The position numbers and the translations under genes are program-made. A stretch of 64,000 nucleotides of DNA from positions 1 through 64,000 of the forward strand of contig CAMPJJ010000009.1 of NCBI GenBank assembly GCA_946886855.1. Reading direction: 5' to 3'. Position 1 is the first letter of the stretch. The number at the start of each line of letters is the position of its first letter. The notes under the pieces are model-generated. The model was not told the origin of the DNA and did not search any database. It saw only the letters and a list, made by a program, of their open reading frames with translations. Shown one piece after another: positions 52,493 through 61,934 of this stretch. This DNA comes from an uncultured Roseateles sp. (GTDB lineage Bacteria > Pseudomonadota > Gammaproteobacteria > Burkholderiales > Burkholderiaceae).

Positions 52493-53379
52493 GCTTCTTC
52501 CTTCACGACGCTGCGCGTGGCTTGCCATTCCACGAGCTGCTTGAGCCCGAGGGTGACCAGCGCCAGCAGGGCCAGCAGCGATGCGACCGCGAATGCCGCG
52601 GCGAACTGATATTCGTTGTAGAGGATCTCGACCTGCAGCGGCAGCGTGTTGGTCTGGCCGCGGATGTGGCCCGAGACCACCGACACCGCGCCGAATTCGC
52701 CGAAGGCGCGCGCGTTGCACAGGATCACGCCGTAGAGCAGGCCCCACTTGATGTTGGGCAGCGTCACATGCCAGAAGGTGCGGAAGCCGCTGGCGCCGAG
52801 CACCGTGGCCGCCTCTTCCTCGTCACGGCCCTGCGCCTGCATCAGCGGGATCAGCTCGCGCGCGACGAAGGGGAAGGTCACGAACACGGTGGCCAGCACG
52901 ATGCCGGGCACGGCGAAGATGATCTTGACGTCGTGCGCCTGCAGCCACGGACCGAACCAGCCCTGCGCGCCGAAGATCAGCACGTAGATCAGGCCCGCGA
53001 CCACCGGCGACACCGAGAACGGCAGGTCGATCAGCGTGATCAGCAGCTGCTTGCCGCGGAAGTCGTGCTTGGTGATGGCCCAGGCGGCGCAGACACCGAA
53101 GACGATGTTCAGCGGCACCGAGATCACCGCCGCCAGCAGCGTCAGCTTGATGGCGGAGACGGCGTCGGGCTCGATCAGCGAGGCGAGGTAGGTGTCCCAG
53201 CCCTTGCGCAGCGCCTCGGTGAAGACGGCGGCCAGCGGCAGCAGCAGGAACAGCGCGAAGAAGGCCAGGCCCAGCGTCAGCAGCGTGTAGCGCACCCAGC
53301 GCTTCTCTGCCGTGGCGGGGTTCCCCTGGTAGTGGCCGGCGGCGCGGGCGCGGCCGAGTGATGCGGCGGATCCGGCCAT
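52489..53379 (-). CDS. cysW: CysW, sulfate/thiosulfate ABC permease
   Basis: This 296-residue six-span permease contains the EAA loop ([24 protein letters not shown]) that docks on CysA, and [23 protein letters not shown], the CysW family block. It starts one base after the cysT stop and overlaps cysA. Confidence 0.95.
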   Translation of the reverse strand: MAGSAASLGRARAAGHYQGNPATAEKRWVRYTLLTLGLAFFALFLLLPLAAVFTEALRKGWDTYLASLIEPDAVSAIKLTLLAAVISVPLNIVFGVCAAWAITKHDFRGKQLLITLIDLPFSVSPVVAGLIYVLIFGAQGWFGPWLQAHDVKIIFAVPGIVLATVFVTFPFVARELIPLMQAQGRDEEEAATVLGASGFRTFWHVTLPNIKWGLLYGVILCNARAFGEFGAVSVVSGHIRGQTNTLPLQVEILYNEYQFAAAFAVASLLALLALVTLGLKQLVEWQATRSVVKEEA

Positions 53380-53380
53380 G

Positions 53381-54262
53381 TCAGCGCTTCCCGTCCAGAC
53401 CGTTGCGACGCAGGCTCCAGGCCTGCAGTCCGTTGATGCCCAGCAGCAGCAGGAACGAGAACACCAGCATCACGACCGCGATCGCGGTGGCGCCGACGTA
53501 GTCGTACTGCTCGAGCTTCGTGATGATCATCAGCGGCGTGATCTCGCTGACCATCGGCATGTTGCCGGCGATGAAGATCACCGAGCCGTATTCGCCGACG
53601 GCGCGCGCGAAGGCCAGCGCGAAGCCGGTCAGCAGCGCCGGTGTCAGCATCGGCAGCACCACCAGGCGGAAGGCCTGCCAGCGATGCGCGCCCAGCGAGG
53701 CGGCGGCTTCCTCGAGCTCCGTGTCCAGGTCCTCGAGCACCGGCTGCACCGTGCGCACGACGAAGGGCAGGCCGATGAAGATCAGCGCGATCAGCACCCC
53801 CAGCGGCGTGAAGGCGACCTTGATGCCCAGCGGTTCCAGCCACCGGCCCATCCAGCCGTTGGGCGCATAGAGCGCCGTCAGCGCGATGCCGGCGACCGCG
53901 GTGGGCAGCGCGAAGGGCAGGTCGATCAGCGCGTCCACCAGCTTCTTGCCCCAGAAGTCGTAGCGCACCAGCGACCAGGCGAGGATGAAACCGAAGATCA
54001 CGTTGATGAACGCGCCCAGCAGCGCCGCGCCGAAGCTCAGGCGGTACGAGGCCAGCACGCGCGGCGACGTGGCCGCGGCCCAGAAGGCCTCGACGCCGTG
54101 GCCGGCGGACTTCAGGAAGACCGCGCACAGCGGGATCAGCACCAGCAGCGAGAGATAGAAGAGCGTGAAGCCCAGCGTCGGCGCGAAGCCGGGCAGCACG
54201 CGGCGTCGCTTGCGGGCCGGCGCGGCGGCGGCCTGCGTCGCGGGGAGCACGGCGGTGTTCAT
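53381..54262 (-). CDS. cysT: CysT (CysU), sulfate/thiosulfate ABC permease
   Basis: This 293-residue permease has [23 protein letters not shown] as its first span. The EAA-type loop is [25 protein letters not shown], and the family block [15 protein letters not shown] is near the C-terminus. It forms a heterodimer with CysW. It follows the sbp gene by 45 bases on the same strand. Confidence 0.95.
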   Translation of the reverse strand: MNTAVLPATQAAAAPARKRRRVLPGFAPTLGFTLFYLSLLVLIPLCAVFLKSAGHGVEAFWAAATSPRVLASYRLSFGAALLGAFINVIFGFILAWSLVRYDFWGKKLVDALIDLPFALPTAVAGIALTALYAPNGWMGRWLEPLGIKVAFTPLGVLIALIFIGLPFVVRTVQPVLEDLDTELEEAAASLGAHRWQAFRLVVLPMLTPALLTGFALAFARAVGEYGSVIFIAGNMPMVSEITPLMIITKLEQYDYVGATAIAVVMLVFSFLLLLGINGLQAWSLRRNGLDGKR

Positions 54263-54307
54263 CGTCGGGTCGGATCGGGTCGGGAGATCGGGATCGGGCG
54301 CAGAGGA

Positions 54308-55366
54308 TCAGCGGCGCGCGGCCATGATCTGGTCGTAGGTCCCGCCGTCGGCGAAGTGGGTCTTGCCGACCTTGGCCCAGCCGCCCAGCGTCTGGTCGAC
54401 GGTGAACAGCTTGATCGCGGCGTAGCGGTGCGCGTGCTTCTTGAAGATCGCCGGGTCGCGCGGACGGAAGTTGTTCTGCGCGATGATTTCCTGGCCCTCG
54501 GGCGTCCACAGGAAGTCCAGGTAGGCCTTGGCGAGCGCGGCGGAACCGCGCTTGGCGGCGACCTTGTCGACCACCGCGACCGGCGCGTCGGCTTCGATCG
54601 AGAGACTGGGCGCGACCACCTCGAAGTTGCCCTTGCCGAATTCGTTCTCGATGAGTTCGGCTTCCGATTCGAAGGTCAGCAGCACGTCGCCGATGCCGCG
54701 TTGCGTGAACGTGGTCGTCGCGCCGCGGCCGCCGCCGTCCAGCACCGGCACGTTGGCCAGCACCTTGGCGACGAAGTCCTTGGCCTGCGCGTCGGTGCCG
54801 CCCTTGGCGATCACGCTGCCCCACGCGGCCAGGTAGCCGTAGCGGCCATTGCCGGTCACCTTGGGGTTGGGGATGATGACCGACACGCCGGGTCGCGCCA
54901 GGTCGGCCCAGTCCTTGATGCCCTTGGGGTTGCCCTTGCGGACCAGGAACAGCATCGTCGAGCTGTAGGGCGCGGCAGCGTTCGGGAACTTGCTGCGCCA
55001 GTCGGCGCCGGTCAGGCCCTTCTCGGCCAGCGTGTCGACGTCGGTGGCCTGGTTCATCGTGACCACGTCGGCCTCCAGGCCGCCGATCACCGAGCCGATC
55101 TGCTTGGACGAGCCGCCGTGCGACTGGTTCACCGTGATCGTCTGGCCGGTCTTGGCCTTGTACGACGCGACGAACGCCGGATTGATCTGCTTGTAGAGCT
55201 CGCGCGCCACGTCGTAGGAGACGTTCAGCAGCGTCGTCGGCTGGTCGGCAGCGGCCGCGACCATCGAGGTGCCCAGCAACGGCACCGCGGCGGCCAGCAT
55301 CAGCGCCTGACGGCGCGAAGCGGAGAACAAGGAGCGGGTGTTCTGGTGAGCGTTGTTCTGGGTCAT
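54308..55366 (-). CDS. sbp: Sbp, sulfate-binding protein of the cysTWA operon
   Basis: This 352-residue periplasmic protein has a signal peptide with an RRQALMLAAAVPLLG core and AAAADQ near the cut. [22 protein letters not shown] and NQSHGGSSKQIGSVIGGLEADVV match Sbp. It is a paralogue of the stand-alone copy at 44412. It is the first gene of sbp-cysT-cysW-cysA-cysB, with a TTGCTTAT element about 100 bases upstream of its start. Confidence 0.95.
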   Translation of the reverse strand: MTQNNAHQNTRSLFSASRRQALMLAAAVPLLGTSMVAAAADQPTTLLNVSYDVARELYKQINPAFVASYKAKTGQTITVNQSHGGSSKQIGSVIGGLEADVVTMNQATDVDTLAEKGLTGADWRSKFPNAAAPYSSTMLFLVRKGNPKGIKDWADLARPGVSVIIPNPKVTGNGRYGYLAAWGSVIAKGGTDAQAKDFVAKVLANVPVLDGGGRGATTTFTQRGIGDVLLTFESEAELIENEFGKGNFEVVAPSLSIEADAPVAVVDKVAAKRGSAALAKAYLDFLWTPEGQEIIAQNNFRPRDPAIFKKHAHRYAAIKLFTVDQTLGGWAKVGKTHFADGGTYDQIMAARR

Positions 55367-55857
55367 GGCGGACGGGGCAAGCAGGCGGAAGCCGGCGACG
55401 TTGGAGGTCGGGCTGCGAAGCTTGCCAAACAGTCCTTATTCCAGGAACGATTGTTTGGGCATTTGCTTATCTCGCATAACGCATATGCGAAGAGTGCAGA
55501 AGGCGAGCACGGAAGAAAAGCGCCAGGACCGCGATCGGACACCGCCGGAAGCGCCTCCCCCAAGACCCCGAGGGCGGCCCCCGGTCGCGACCTGGGCTCT
55601 CACCATGCCTTCCCGGCGGCCATACTGCCGCCGCCGGCGGGGGCGACATGGGCGCGCCCCGTGGAACGGAGTCTGGGCCGCGATGCGCCGCATCGCCAAT
55701 GCGCAATCGGCGCAAGCTGCTGCGGGACCGTCATATGCCCGGTCGGGCCAGGGCTGGCGCCCCATGTACAGCTCGGATAGTCTGGCGTTTCGAAGGCGTG
55801 GCGCGAGTCTGGCCGCGCAGGGAGAGAACAACAACGCAGGAGCGAGGAGCCGCGACC
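55367..55857. other. divergent intergenic region upstream of sbp and the GAF gene
   Basis: The 491 bases hold no gene I accept. Open frames here lack family likeness and ribosome-binding sites. The part next to sbp (55425-55500) is AT-rich and contains TTGCTTAT (55463-55470) and CGCATATGCG (55480-55489), a palindrome; these fit the cys-operon promoter. The GC-rich rest leads to the GAF gene. Confidence 0.55.
55463..55470 (-). promoter_or_regulatory. TTGCTTAT element before the sbp-cysTWA operon
   Basis: The same octamer as at 49416-49423 lies about 97-104 bases upstream of the sbp ATG in an AT-rich stretch. Its repetition at two cys-type promoters marks it as a candidate CysB-family site, though no binding data are available. 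Confidence 0.45.
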
Positions 55858-56361
55858 ATGATGAATGCCCCGATTCCCGACAACGAGGCCGACCGGCTCC
55901 AGGCGCTGCGCGAGCTGCTGATCCTGGACACCCCGCCCGAGGAGCGCTTCGATCGCATCGTCGCGTTCGCCGCCGAGGAGTTCGGCGTGCCGATCTCGCT
56001 GATCACCCTGATCGACGACGACCGCCAGTGGTTCAAGGCCCGCTTCGGCCTGGCGGTCTGCGAGACCGACCGCAAGAGCAGTTTCTGCGGCCACGCGATC
56101 CACGTCTCCGAGGTGATGGTGGTGGAGGACGCGACGCAGGATCCGCGCTTCGCGGACAACCCGATGGTGCTGGGCCCCCCGAACATCCGCTTCTATGCGG
56201 GCGCGCCGCTGGAGATCCGTCCCGGGGTGCGCGTCGGGACGCTGTGCCTGATCGACCGGCGACGACGGACGCTGGACGAGACCGACCTGGCCATCCTGAC
56301 GAGCCTGCGCGATCTGGCGGTGTCGGAGTTGCTGGGCCAGGCGGTCGAGGAGGGGCGCTGA
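55858..56361 (+). CDS. stand-alone GAF-domain protein
   Basis: This 167-residue single GAF domain starts ALRELLILDTPPEERFDRIVAFAAEEFGVPISLITLIDDDRQWFK. It contains GLAVCETDRKSSFCGHAIHV and GAPLEIRPGVRVGTLCLIDR, the usual features of this common signalling type. The ATG at 55858 follows a GAGGAG. Its stop shares a base with the start of a receiver-domain gene (TGATG), so the two are co-translated. There is no output domain. Confidence 0.88.
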   Translation: MMNAPIPDNEADRLQALRELLILDTPPEERFDRIVAFAAEEFGVPISLITLIDDDRQWFKARFGLAVCETDRKSSFCGHAIHVSEVMVVEDATQDPRFADNPMVLGPPNIRFYAGAPLEIRPGVRVGTLCLIDRRRRTLDETDLAILTSLRDLAVSELLGQAVEEGR

Positions 56362-56768
56362 TGCCGGGTTCTCAGCCTCAGCTCCTGTTGGTCGATCCCC
56401 ACTCGCTGTTCCGCCGCACGGTCGCGATGGTGGCGCGGCAGCTGCAGATCGCGGAAGTGCACGAATCGAGCAGCATCGAGGCGGCCCAGCGGCTGCTGGA
56501 AAGCCAGGCCATGGACGGCCTGCTGCTGGACATCGGCGGAGGGCTGGATGCGCTGGCGCTGCTGCAGAGCGTGCGGGCCGGGGCGCTGCGGTGTGCCGCG
56601 GACATGCCGGTCGCACTGACGGCAGAGGCCTGCGACCTGTCGACGGCACAGCTCTACAAGGCGCTCCAGGTGCGGCGGATCATGCTCAAGCCGTTCAAGG
56701 TGAAGACGGCGCTGGAGGTGATCCAGGATCTGGCGAGGCCGGGGGTGCCTCCCGGCACCCCGCATTAG
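56361..56768 (+). CDS. stand-alone CheY-like receiver
   Basis: This is a 135-residue receiver. LLVDPHSLFRRT gives one acidic site, LLLDIGGG the phosphorylated Asp, VALTAEA the Thr and RRIMLKPFK the Lys, so phosphorylation is plausible. There is no output domain and no histidine kinase nearby. It is translationally coupled to the GAF gene. It could act as a phosphate sink or protein switch, as CheY-like proteins do. Confidence 0.8.
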   Translation: MPGSQPQLLLVDPHSLFRRTVAMVARQLQIAEVHESSSIEAAQRLLESQAMDGLLLDIGGGLDALALLQSVRAGALRCAADMPVALTAEACDLSTAQLYKALQVRRIMLKPFKVKTALEVIQDLARPGVPPGTPH

Positions 56769-56795
56769 CCGTACTGCCACCGTCGCCCCCGTCTT

Positions 56796-56826
56796 GCTCC
56801 CTCTCCCGGAGTGCGGGAGAGGGGCT
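56796..56826. terminator. bidirectional hairpin between receiver and glycosyltransferase genes
   Basis: CCCTCTCCCG (56799-56808) and CGGGAGAGGG (56814-56823) form a perfect ten-base stem with a five-base loop, placed between two convergent genes. The sequence resembles a common dispersed hairpin of proteobacterial intergenic regions. There is no clear T-run. Confidence 0.55.
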
Positions 56827-56850
56827 CAAGGGGCTCTCAAACTCTGGAGG

Positions 56851-57663
56851 TCACTCCACCCAGTGCTGGGCGACCCACGGGGGCGGCAGCACGAAGCTGC
56901 GCAGGTGGCGCCAGCGGTGCTTCACGCCGCCGGCGAAGGCCGCGCGGAAGTGGTCCCACGGCTTCTCATGCGGCGGATCCTGCGTGTTCCAGCGACCGAG
57001 CATCACGTCGGCCGGGTTCGGGCCGCCGGGGAAGGTCACGATGCGGGCGCCCGAAGGCAGGCGCGCCGGCTTGAAATAGCGCAGCGGGAACGGCGGCAGG
57101 CAGTGCAGGCGGAAATGCCGCGTCCACAGGTGCGGCCAGAACTTGATGCCGCCCGGGACCGAGGCGGTGACCCAGTGCTGCTCGAAGCCGTGCTTGTCCG
57201 CGACCCCCTGCGGATTGGCGCGGAAGTTCTCGATGATGTGCGGGTACTTGCCCACCGGGAAGCGGAACACCGAGGTCTGGCCCAGGCGTTGCATCGGCTT
57301 GGCCCAGTTGCGGGCCAGGATCACATCGTCCGGATGGCCGTGCGAGAAATAGCCGTCGATGTTGTCGACCACCACCGAGTCCAGGTCCACGAACAGCACC
57401 GGTCCCGACAGGCCGGTCTTCTCGCCCATGTCGGCGCTCCACATCACGAGCTTGCGCCACTTGCCCATCGACTTCTTCGGCCATTCGCAGCCGAGCTCGG
57501 GCAGGTCGTAGGCATCGACTTCGGGACGCAGGCCTTCGGCGTTGTCGGTCAGGCAGACCAGGCGGAACTCGCCGGTGATGTGCCGCCGCAGCATGCCGTA
57601 CAGGCGGTTGACGTACTCAGGACCGTACGCGGTTCCCCATTTGACGCAGATGACTTGTTTCAC
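56851..57663 (-). CDS. putative glycosyltransferase
   Basis: This is a 270-residue protein. A GTG at 57663 gives MKQVICVKWGTAYGPEYVNRLYGMLRRH, with GAGGAG upstream; in-frame ATGs lie further up without a good site. VLFVDLDSVVVDN holds the DxD metal motif and PADVMLGRWN comes late, as in small GT-A enzymes acting on cell-surface glycans. It is not linked to any polysaccharide locus. The exact reaction cannot be told. Confidence 0.75.
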   Translation of the reverse strand: MKQVICVKWGTAYGPEYVNRLYGMLRRHITGEFRLVCLTDNAEGLRPEVDAYDLPELGCEWPKKSMGKWRKLVMWSADMGEKTGLSGPVLFVDLDSVVVDNIDGYFSHGHPDDVILARNWAKPMQRLGQTSVFRFPVGKYPHIIENFRANPQGVADKHGFEQHWVTASVPGGIKFWPHLWTRHFRLHCLPPFPLRYFKPARLPSGARIVTFPGGPNPADVMLGRWNTQDPPHEKPWDHFRAAFAGGVKHRWRHLRSFVLPPPWVAQHWVE

Positions 57664-57850
57664 GGGGCTCGTGCTCCTCTGGTTGTTATCCCTACTGGCT
57701 TCGGGGAAGTTCATCACTATACGCATGCAGATGTAAACCAATTGCAAACGGGGTATTTCGCGCGACGCGGGCGCCTTATTCGGTTGGCGCGATAGGACAT
57801 GCCGTCAGCTTCGTTCCGGCGAGGCGGGCCGATGCCTAGAGTCGGCGACC

Positions 57851-58798
57851 ATGACAGCCCTCGCCCCGCCCCTGGCCACCGCGATTCCCGCCCAGGCCGC
57901 CGCACCGACGACCTCCACGTCGGCCTTCGACGACGCGCCGTCGCAGCACTTCGAGATCAGCGCCTTCGATGCGCCGCTCGGCGCCGAGGTGGTGGGGCTG
58001 GACCTGACGCGGCCCTTGAACGACGCCGACTTCGCCCGGCTGCACCGCGCGCATCTGGACCACCACGTGCTGGTGTTCCGCGATCAGCGCATCACGCCGG
58101 CCCAGCACATCGCCTTCAGTCGCCGCTGGGGACCATTGCAGATCCACGTGCTGCGCAACTTCCAGCTGCCCGGCCATCCGGAGATCCTGCAAGTCTCCAA
58201 CGTGCGCGACGCGCAGGGTCAGCCGGTCGGCCTGGGCGACGCCGGGCAGTACTGGCATTCGGACCTGTCGTACAAGGAGCGGCCCAGCCTGGGCTCTCTG
58301 CTGCACGCGCAGGAGTTGCCCGAGGAAGGCGGCGACACGCTGTTCGCCAACCAGCACCATGCCTACGACGGGCTGCCGCTGGCGTTGAAGACGGCGATCG
58401 CCGGCAGGCGCGCCGAGCACAGCTACCTCGCGAAGTACGAGGCGCTGCGCGCGCGCAACCCGTGGCGGCCGAAGCTGACGCCCGAGCAGATCGCCGAAGT
58501 GAAGCCCGCGTCCCAGCCGATCGTGCGCACGCATCCGGAGACAGGGCGTCGCGCGCTCTTCGTCAGCGAGCACTTCACGACGCGCATCCTCGACGTGCCC
58601 GAGAACGAGAGCCGCGACCTGCTCGACCAGCTCTTCGAGCACAGCAGCCGCAAGCGCATCGTCTATCGCCATCAGTGGCTGCCGCATGACCTCGTGTTCT
58701 GGGACAACCGCTCGCTGCTGCATCTGGCGACAGGCTGCCCCGATCACCTGCGCCGCCATCTCTACCGCACCACCATCGAAGGCGACATTCCCGCATGA
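57851..58798 (+). CDS. tauD: TauD/TfdA-family 2-oxoglutarate dioxygenase
   Basis: This 315-residue Fe(II)/2-oxoglutarate enzyme is of the taurine-dioxygenase group and releases sulfite from taurine or a related sulfonate. DAPLGAEVVGLDLTRPL opens the domain. QYWHSDLSY gives the HxD iron ligands (His136, Asp138), DNRSLLHLATG the distal His and RRHLYRTTIEG the Arg that binds oxoglutarate. It overlaps the next gene (a sulfonate-type binding protein) by ATGA, which ties it to sulfonate uptake. Its true substrate may be another sulfonate. Confidence 0.92.
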   Translation: MTALAPPLATAIPAQAAAPTTSTSAFDDAPSQHFEISAFDAPLGAEVVGLDLTRPLNDADFARLHRAHLDHHVLVFRDQRITPAQHIAFSRRWGPLQIHVLRNFQLPGHPEILQVSNVRDAQGQPVGLGDAGQYWHSDLSYKERPSLGSLLHAQELPEEGGDTLFANQHHAYDGLPLALKTAIAGRRAEHSYLAKYEALRARNPWRPKLTPEQIAEVKPASQPIVRTHPETGRRALFVSEHFTTRILDVPENESRDLLDQLFEHSSRKRIVYRHQWLPHDLVFWDNRSLLHLATGCPDHLRRHLYRTTIEGDIPA

Positions 58799-59817
58799 AA
58801 CCCCACCGCCCCGCTCTCCTGAAATCCCTGCTCACGGGCGCGCTGGCGGCCGGGCTGTCGCTGTCGGCCCTCTCCGCGCATGCGGAGGGAAAGATCCGCA
58901 TCGCCGAGCAGTTCGGCATCGTCTACCTGCTGCTGAACGTCGCGCAGGACCAGCAGCTGATCGAGAAACACGGCAAGGCCGCGGGCGTCGACATCCGGGT
59001 CGAGCGCGTGCAGCTCTCCGGCGGCCCGGCGATCAACGAGGCGCTGCTGTCCGGCAGCATCGACATCGCCGGCGCGGGCGTCGGCCCGCTGCTGACGCTG
59101 TGGGACAAGACGCAGGGCAGGCAGAACGTGCGCGGCATCGCCTCGCTGGGCAACTTCCCGTACTACCTGACCAGCAGCAACCCGGCCGTCAAGACGATCG
59201 ACGACTTCGGCGACAAGGACCGCATCGCGCTGCCGGCGGTGGGCGTGTCGGTGCAGTCGCGCATCCTGCAACTGGCCTCGGCCAAGCGCTGGGGCGACGC
59301 GCAGTTCAACAGGCTGGACCGGCTGCAGGTCGCGTTGCCGCATCCCGAGGCGACGGCGGCCCTGATCAAGGGCGGCACCGAGATCAACGCGCACTTCGGC
59401 AATCCGCCCTTCCAGGAGCAGGGCCTGGCGGGCAACGCGAACGTCCACATCGTGCTGAACAGCTACGAGGTGCTGGGCGGGCCGGCGTCGGCGACGGTGC
59501 TGTACACGACGGAAAAGTTCCGGCGCGACAACCCGAAGACCTACCAGGCCTTCATCGGCGCGCTGGCCGAGGCGGCGGACTTCATCACGAAGAATCCGGA
59601 GCGTTCGGCGGACATCTACATCAAGAACGAGAACTCCAAGGTGCCCAAGGAGCTGCTGCTGAAGGTGATCAAGAACCCGGAGGTGCAGTTCAAGATCACG
59701 CCGCAGAACACCTTCGCGCTGGCGACCTTCATGCATCGCATCGGCGCGATCAAGAACAAGCCGGCGTCGGCGAAGGACTACTTCTTCGACGACCCGCACA
59801 ACGCGGCCGGCAGCTGA
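58795..59817 (+). CDS. taurine/sulfonate-type ABC periplasmic binding protein
   Basis: This 340-residue protein of the SsuA/TauA/NMT1 family starts with a signal peptide (LLKSLLTGALAAGLSLSALSAHAE). VERVQLSGGPAINEALLSGSIDIAGAGVGPLLTLWDKTQG and STGIHEHF-type contact regions such as KGGTEINAHFGNPPF follow. It binds an alkanesulfonate or similar anion, judging by the tauD partner. It overlaps tauD and is two bases from the ATPase gene. Confidence 0.92.
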   Translation: MKPHRPALLKSLLTGALAAGLSLSALSAHAEGKIRIAEQFGIVYLLLNVAQDQQLIEKHGKAAGVDIRVERVQLSGGPAINEALLSGSIDIAGAGVGPLLTLWDKTQGRQNVRGIASLGNFPYYLTSSNPAVKTIDDFGDKDRIALPAVGVSVQSRILQLASAKRWGDAQFNRLDRLQVALPHPEATAALIKGGTEINAHFGNPPFQEQGLAGNANVHIVLNSYEVLGGPASATVLYTTEKFRRDNPKTYQAFIGALAEAADFITKNPERSADIYIKNENSKVPKELLLKVIKNPEVQFKITPQNTFALATFMHRIGAIKNKPASAKDYFFDDPHNAAGS

Positions 59818-59819
59818 GC

Positions 59820-60752
59820 ATGAGCGCGGTGCTGGAGCAGCTTGACTCGGTGCCCCCCTTCGGGGCGTGCGACGCCTGCGGCGCGGGCGGAGGCGAGGTG
59901 GTCGCGCTCCCGCAGGAGCGGCAGGTGCGCTTGCGGGTCGAGGGCGTCAGCCTCGACTACAAGAGCGATCGCGGCGTGGTCCGCGCGACGCACCGCGTCG
60001 GGTTCGACGTGCTGCCATCGGAACGCTTCGTGCTGCTGGGCGCGTCGGGCTGCGGAAAGTCCTCGCTGCTGAAGGCGGTCGGCGGCTTCGTCACGCCGGC
60101 GGAAGGACGCATCCTCGTCGACGGCCAGCCGGTGGACGGACCGGGGCCGGACCGCATCGCGGTGTTCCAGGAATTCGACCAGTTGCCGCCGTGGAAGACG
60201 GTGCTGGAGAACGTCGCATTCCCGCTGGTCGCGTCGGGCACGGCGCCGCGCAAGCAGGCGCTGGAGCGGGCGCGGGATTGGCTGTCCCGCGTGGGGCTCA
60301 GCGATTTCGCGTCGGCCTATCCGCATCAGCTGTCGGGCGGTATGAAGCAGCGTGTCGCGATCGCGCGTGCATTGGCGATGAAACCGCGCGTGCTGCTGAT
60401 GGACGAGCCTTTTGCGGCGCTCGATGCGCTGACGCGCCGACGGATGCAGGATGAGCTGCTCGCGTTGTGGGAGCAGGAGCGCTTCACGCTGCTCTTCGTG
60501 ACCCATTCGATCGAGGAAGCGCTGATCGTGGGGCATCGCGTGCTGGTGCTGTCGCCGCATCCGGGACGGGTGCGGGCGGAGCTGAATGCGCAAGGCCTGA
60601 CACCGGCGCAGCGCGCCGCGCAGGCGCAGCGCATCGAGCACCTGCTCTTCGGCGATGAGCCGATCGCGGAGTCGACGGCTGCGGCTGCGGCGACTGCTGC
60701 CGCCAAGGCAGCCACCGCGACGACTGCCTCTGCCGCTGTTGCCTTGAACTGA
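59820..60752 (+). CDS. TauB/SsuB-type ABC ATPase
   Basis: This 310-residue ATPase has Walker A GASGCGKSSLLKA, PHQLSGGMKQRVAIARALAM and LLMDEPFAALDALTRRRMQ, with H-loop TLLFVTHSIEEA. An N-terminal extension rich in Cys and Gly (FGACDACGAGGG) is odd and might be an unneeded leader. The C-terminal tail is Ala/Thr-rich (AAAAATAAAKA). The ATG at 59820 is two bases after the binding-protein stop. Confidence 0.93.
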   Translation: MSAVLEQLDSVPPFGACDACGAGGGEVVALPQERQVRLRVEGVSLDYKSDRGVVRATHRVGFDVLPSERFVLLGASGCGKSSLLKAVGGFVTPAEGRILVDGQPVDGPGPDRIAVFQEFDQLPPWKTVLENVAFPLVASGTAPRKQALERARDWLSRVGLSDFASAYPHQLSGGMKQRVAIARALAMKPRVLLMDEPFAALDALTRRRMQDELLALWEQERFTLLFVTHSIEEALIVGHRVLVLSPHPGRVRAELNAQGLTPAQRAAQAQRIEHLLFGDEPIAESTAAAAATAAAKAATATTASAAVALN

Positions 60753-60762
60753 GGATTCACCG

Positions 60763-61653
60763 ATGACCGTCACCGTGCTGCCGACGCAGCGGCCGCTCGA
60801 TCCACCGCTGCGCGCGGAGCGCGAGGAGGTGCTGGCCGACTACGTGCCCGTGCAGGTGGCGGCGATCCCGCTGTGGCGTCGCGCGCTGGATTCGAGCGCC
60901 TGGCGCCAGGCCGCGTTGCTGGCGCTGCTGGCCACGGTCTGGGAGATCGCCGCACGAGCGGCGGACAACGATCTGCTGTTCCCCTCGTTCGTCTCCGCGG
61001 CGCGGGCGCTGTGGGAAGGCTTGTACGGCGGCGAACTGCTGGTGCGGGCGGGGATCTCGTTGAAGCTGCTGCTGCAGGGATACGCGCTGGGTGTGTTGCT
61101 GGCGCTCGGACTGACGGCGCTGGCGACGTCCTCGCGCTGGGGTCGGGACTTGCTCTCAAGCCTGACGGCGATGTTCAACCCGCTGCCGGCGATCGCCTTG
61201 CTGCCGCTGGCGCTGCTGTGGTTCGGACTGGGTTCGGGGAGCCTGATCTTCGTGCTTGTGCACGCGGTGCTGTGGCCGCTGGCCCTGGCGGCATCGGCGG
61301 GTTTCTCGTCCGTGCCGGAGACGCTCCGCATGGCGGGTCGCAACTACGGACTCAAGGGACCGCGCTACGTCGCGCAGATCCTGCTGCCGGCGGCGCTGCC
61401 GTCGATCCTGTCAGGGCTGCGCGTGGGCTGGGCCTTCGCGTGGCGGACCCTGATCGCCGCCGAGCTGTTCTTCGGCGCTTCCTCCGGCCAGGGCGGTCTG
61501 GGCTGGTACATCTTCCAGAACCGCAATGAACTGCAGACCGATCGGGTCTTCGCAGGCCTGGCCTTGGTCATTCTGATCGGCTGGCTCGTCGAACGCCTCG
61601 TCTTCAGCACCATCGAGAAGGCGACGGTCACGCGGTGGGGCATGCAACGATAG
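60763..61653 (+). CDS. TauC/SsuC-type ABC permease
   Basis: This 296-residue six-span permease contains the EAA-type loop, ETLRMAGRNYGLKGPRYVAQILLPAALPSILSGLRVGWAF, typical of the sulfonate/nitrate/taurine permeases. It starts ten bases after the ATPase gene and completes tauD-binding protein-ATPase-permease. Confidence 0.94.
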   Translation: MTVTVLPTQRPLDPPLRAEREEVLADYVPVQVAAIPLWRRALDSSAWRQAALLALLATVWEIAARAADNDLLFPSFVSAARALWEGLYGGELLVRAGISLKLLLQGYALGVLLALGLTALATSSRWGRDLLSSLTAMFNPLPAIALLPLALLWFGLGSGSLIFVLVHAVLWPLALAASAGFSSVPETLRMAGRNYGLKGPRYVAQILLPAALPSILSGLRVGWAFAWRTLIAAELFFGASSGQGGLGWYIFQNRNELQTDRVFAGLALVILIGWLVERLVFSTIEKATVTRWGMQR

Positions 61654-61661
61654 GTCCTTGG

Positions 61662-61934
61662 TCAACGGGCAGAAGAATCCTCGCGATCCTGCCGCCAGCG
61701 GGGATTGTCCGGCAGGTCGGGTGCGATACCGCTCATCTTGCAGAGACAGGCTTGCGCCTGCCGGGCGATGAAGGTGCGCAGGACCACGTTGATGAAGTTC
61801 TTCCTGTCCACAGGCTGATCCGCGACCGCCAATGCGCGTCGGTAGAGAGCTCGATCGATCACGCGGCTCCATTCACGCAAGGCATGCAGCACTGAGTTCG
61901 CGCTGCTGTTCAGTTCTGCTCGCGGGGTCGCCAT
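61662..61934 (-). CDS. VapB-like protein encoded behind vapC (possible second antitoxin)
   Basis: This is a 90-residue protein. Its region SRVIDRALYRRALAVAD...TFIARQA...GIAPDLPDNPRWR lines up with the VapB at 62307-62516, where the matching blocks are SIMVDEALYQRALELSD, TYIALQA and CAPEMEDIPRRR. The full ORF overlaps vapC by about 62 bases; a GTG at 61862, just past the vapC stop, is another possible start. It may be a duplicated or degenerate antitoxin, or an independent one that lost its toxin. Confidence 0.6.
   Translation of the reverse strand: MATPRAELNSSANSVLHALREWSRVIDRALYRRALAVADQPVDRKNFINVVLRTFIARQAQACLCKMSGIAPDLPDNPRWRQDREDSSAR

Noticed and set aside
55436..55834. A 132-codon minus-strand frame between sbp and the GAF gene
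   Set aside because: No motif, Arg-rich, and it spans the AT-rich promoter with the TTGCTTAT element.
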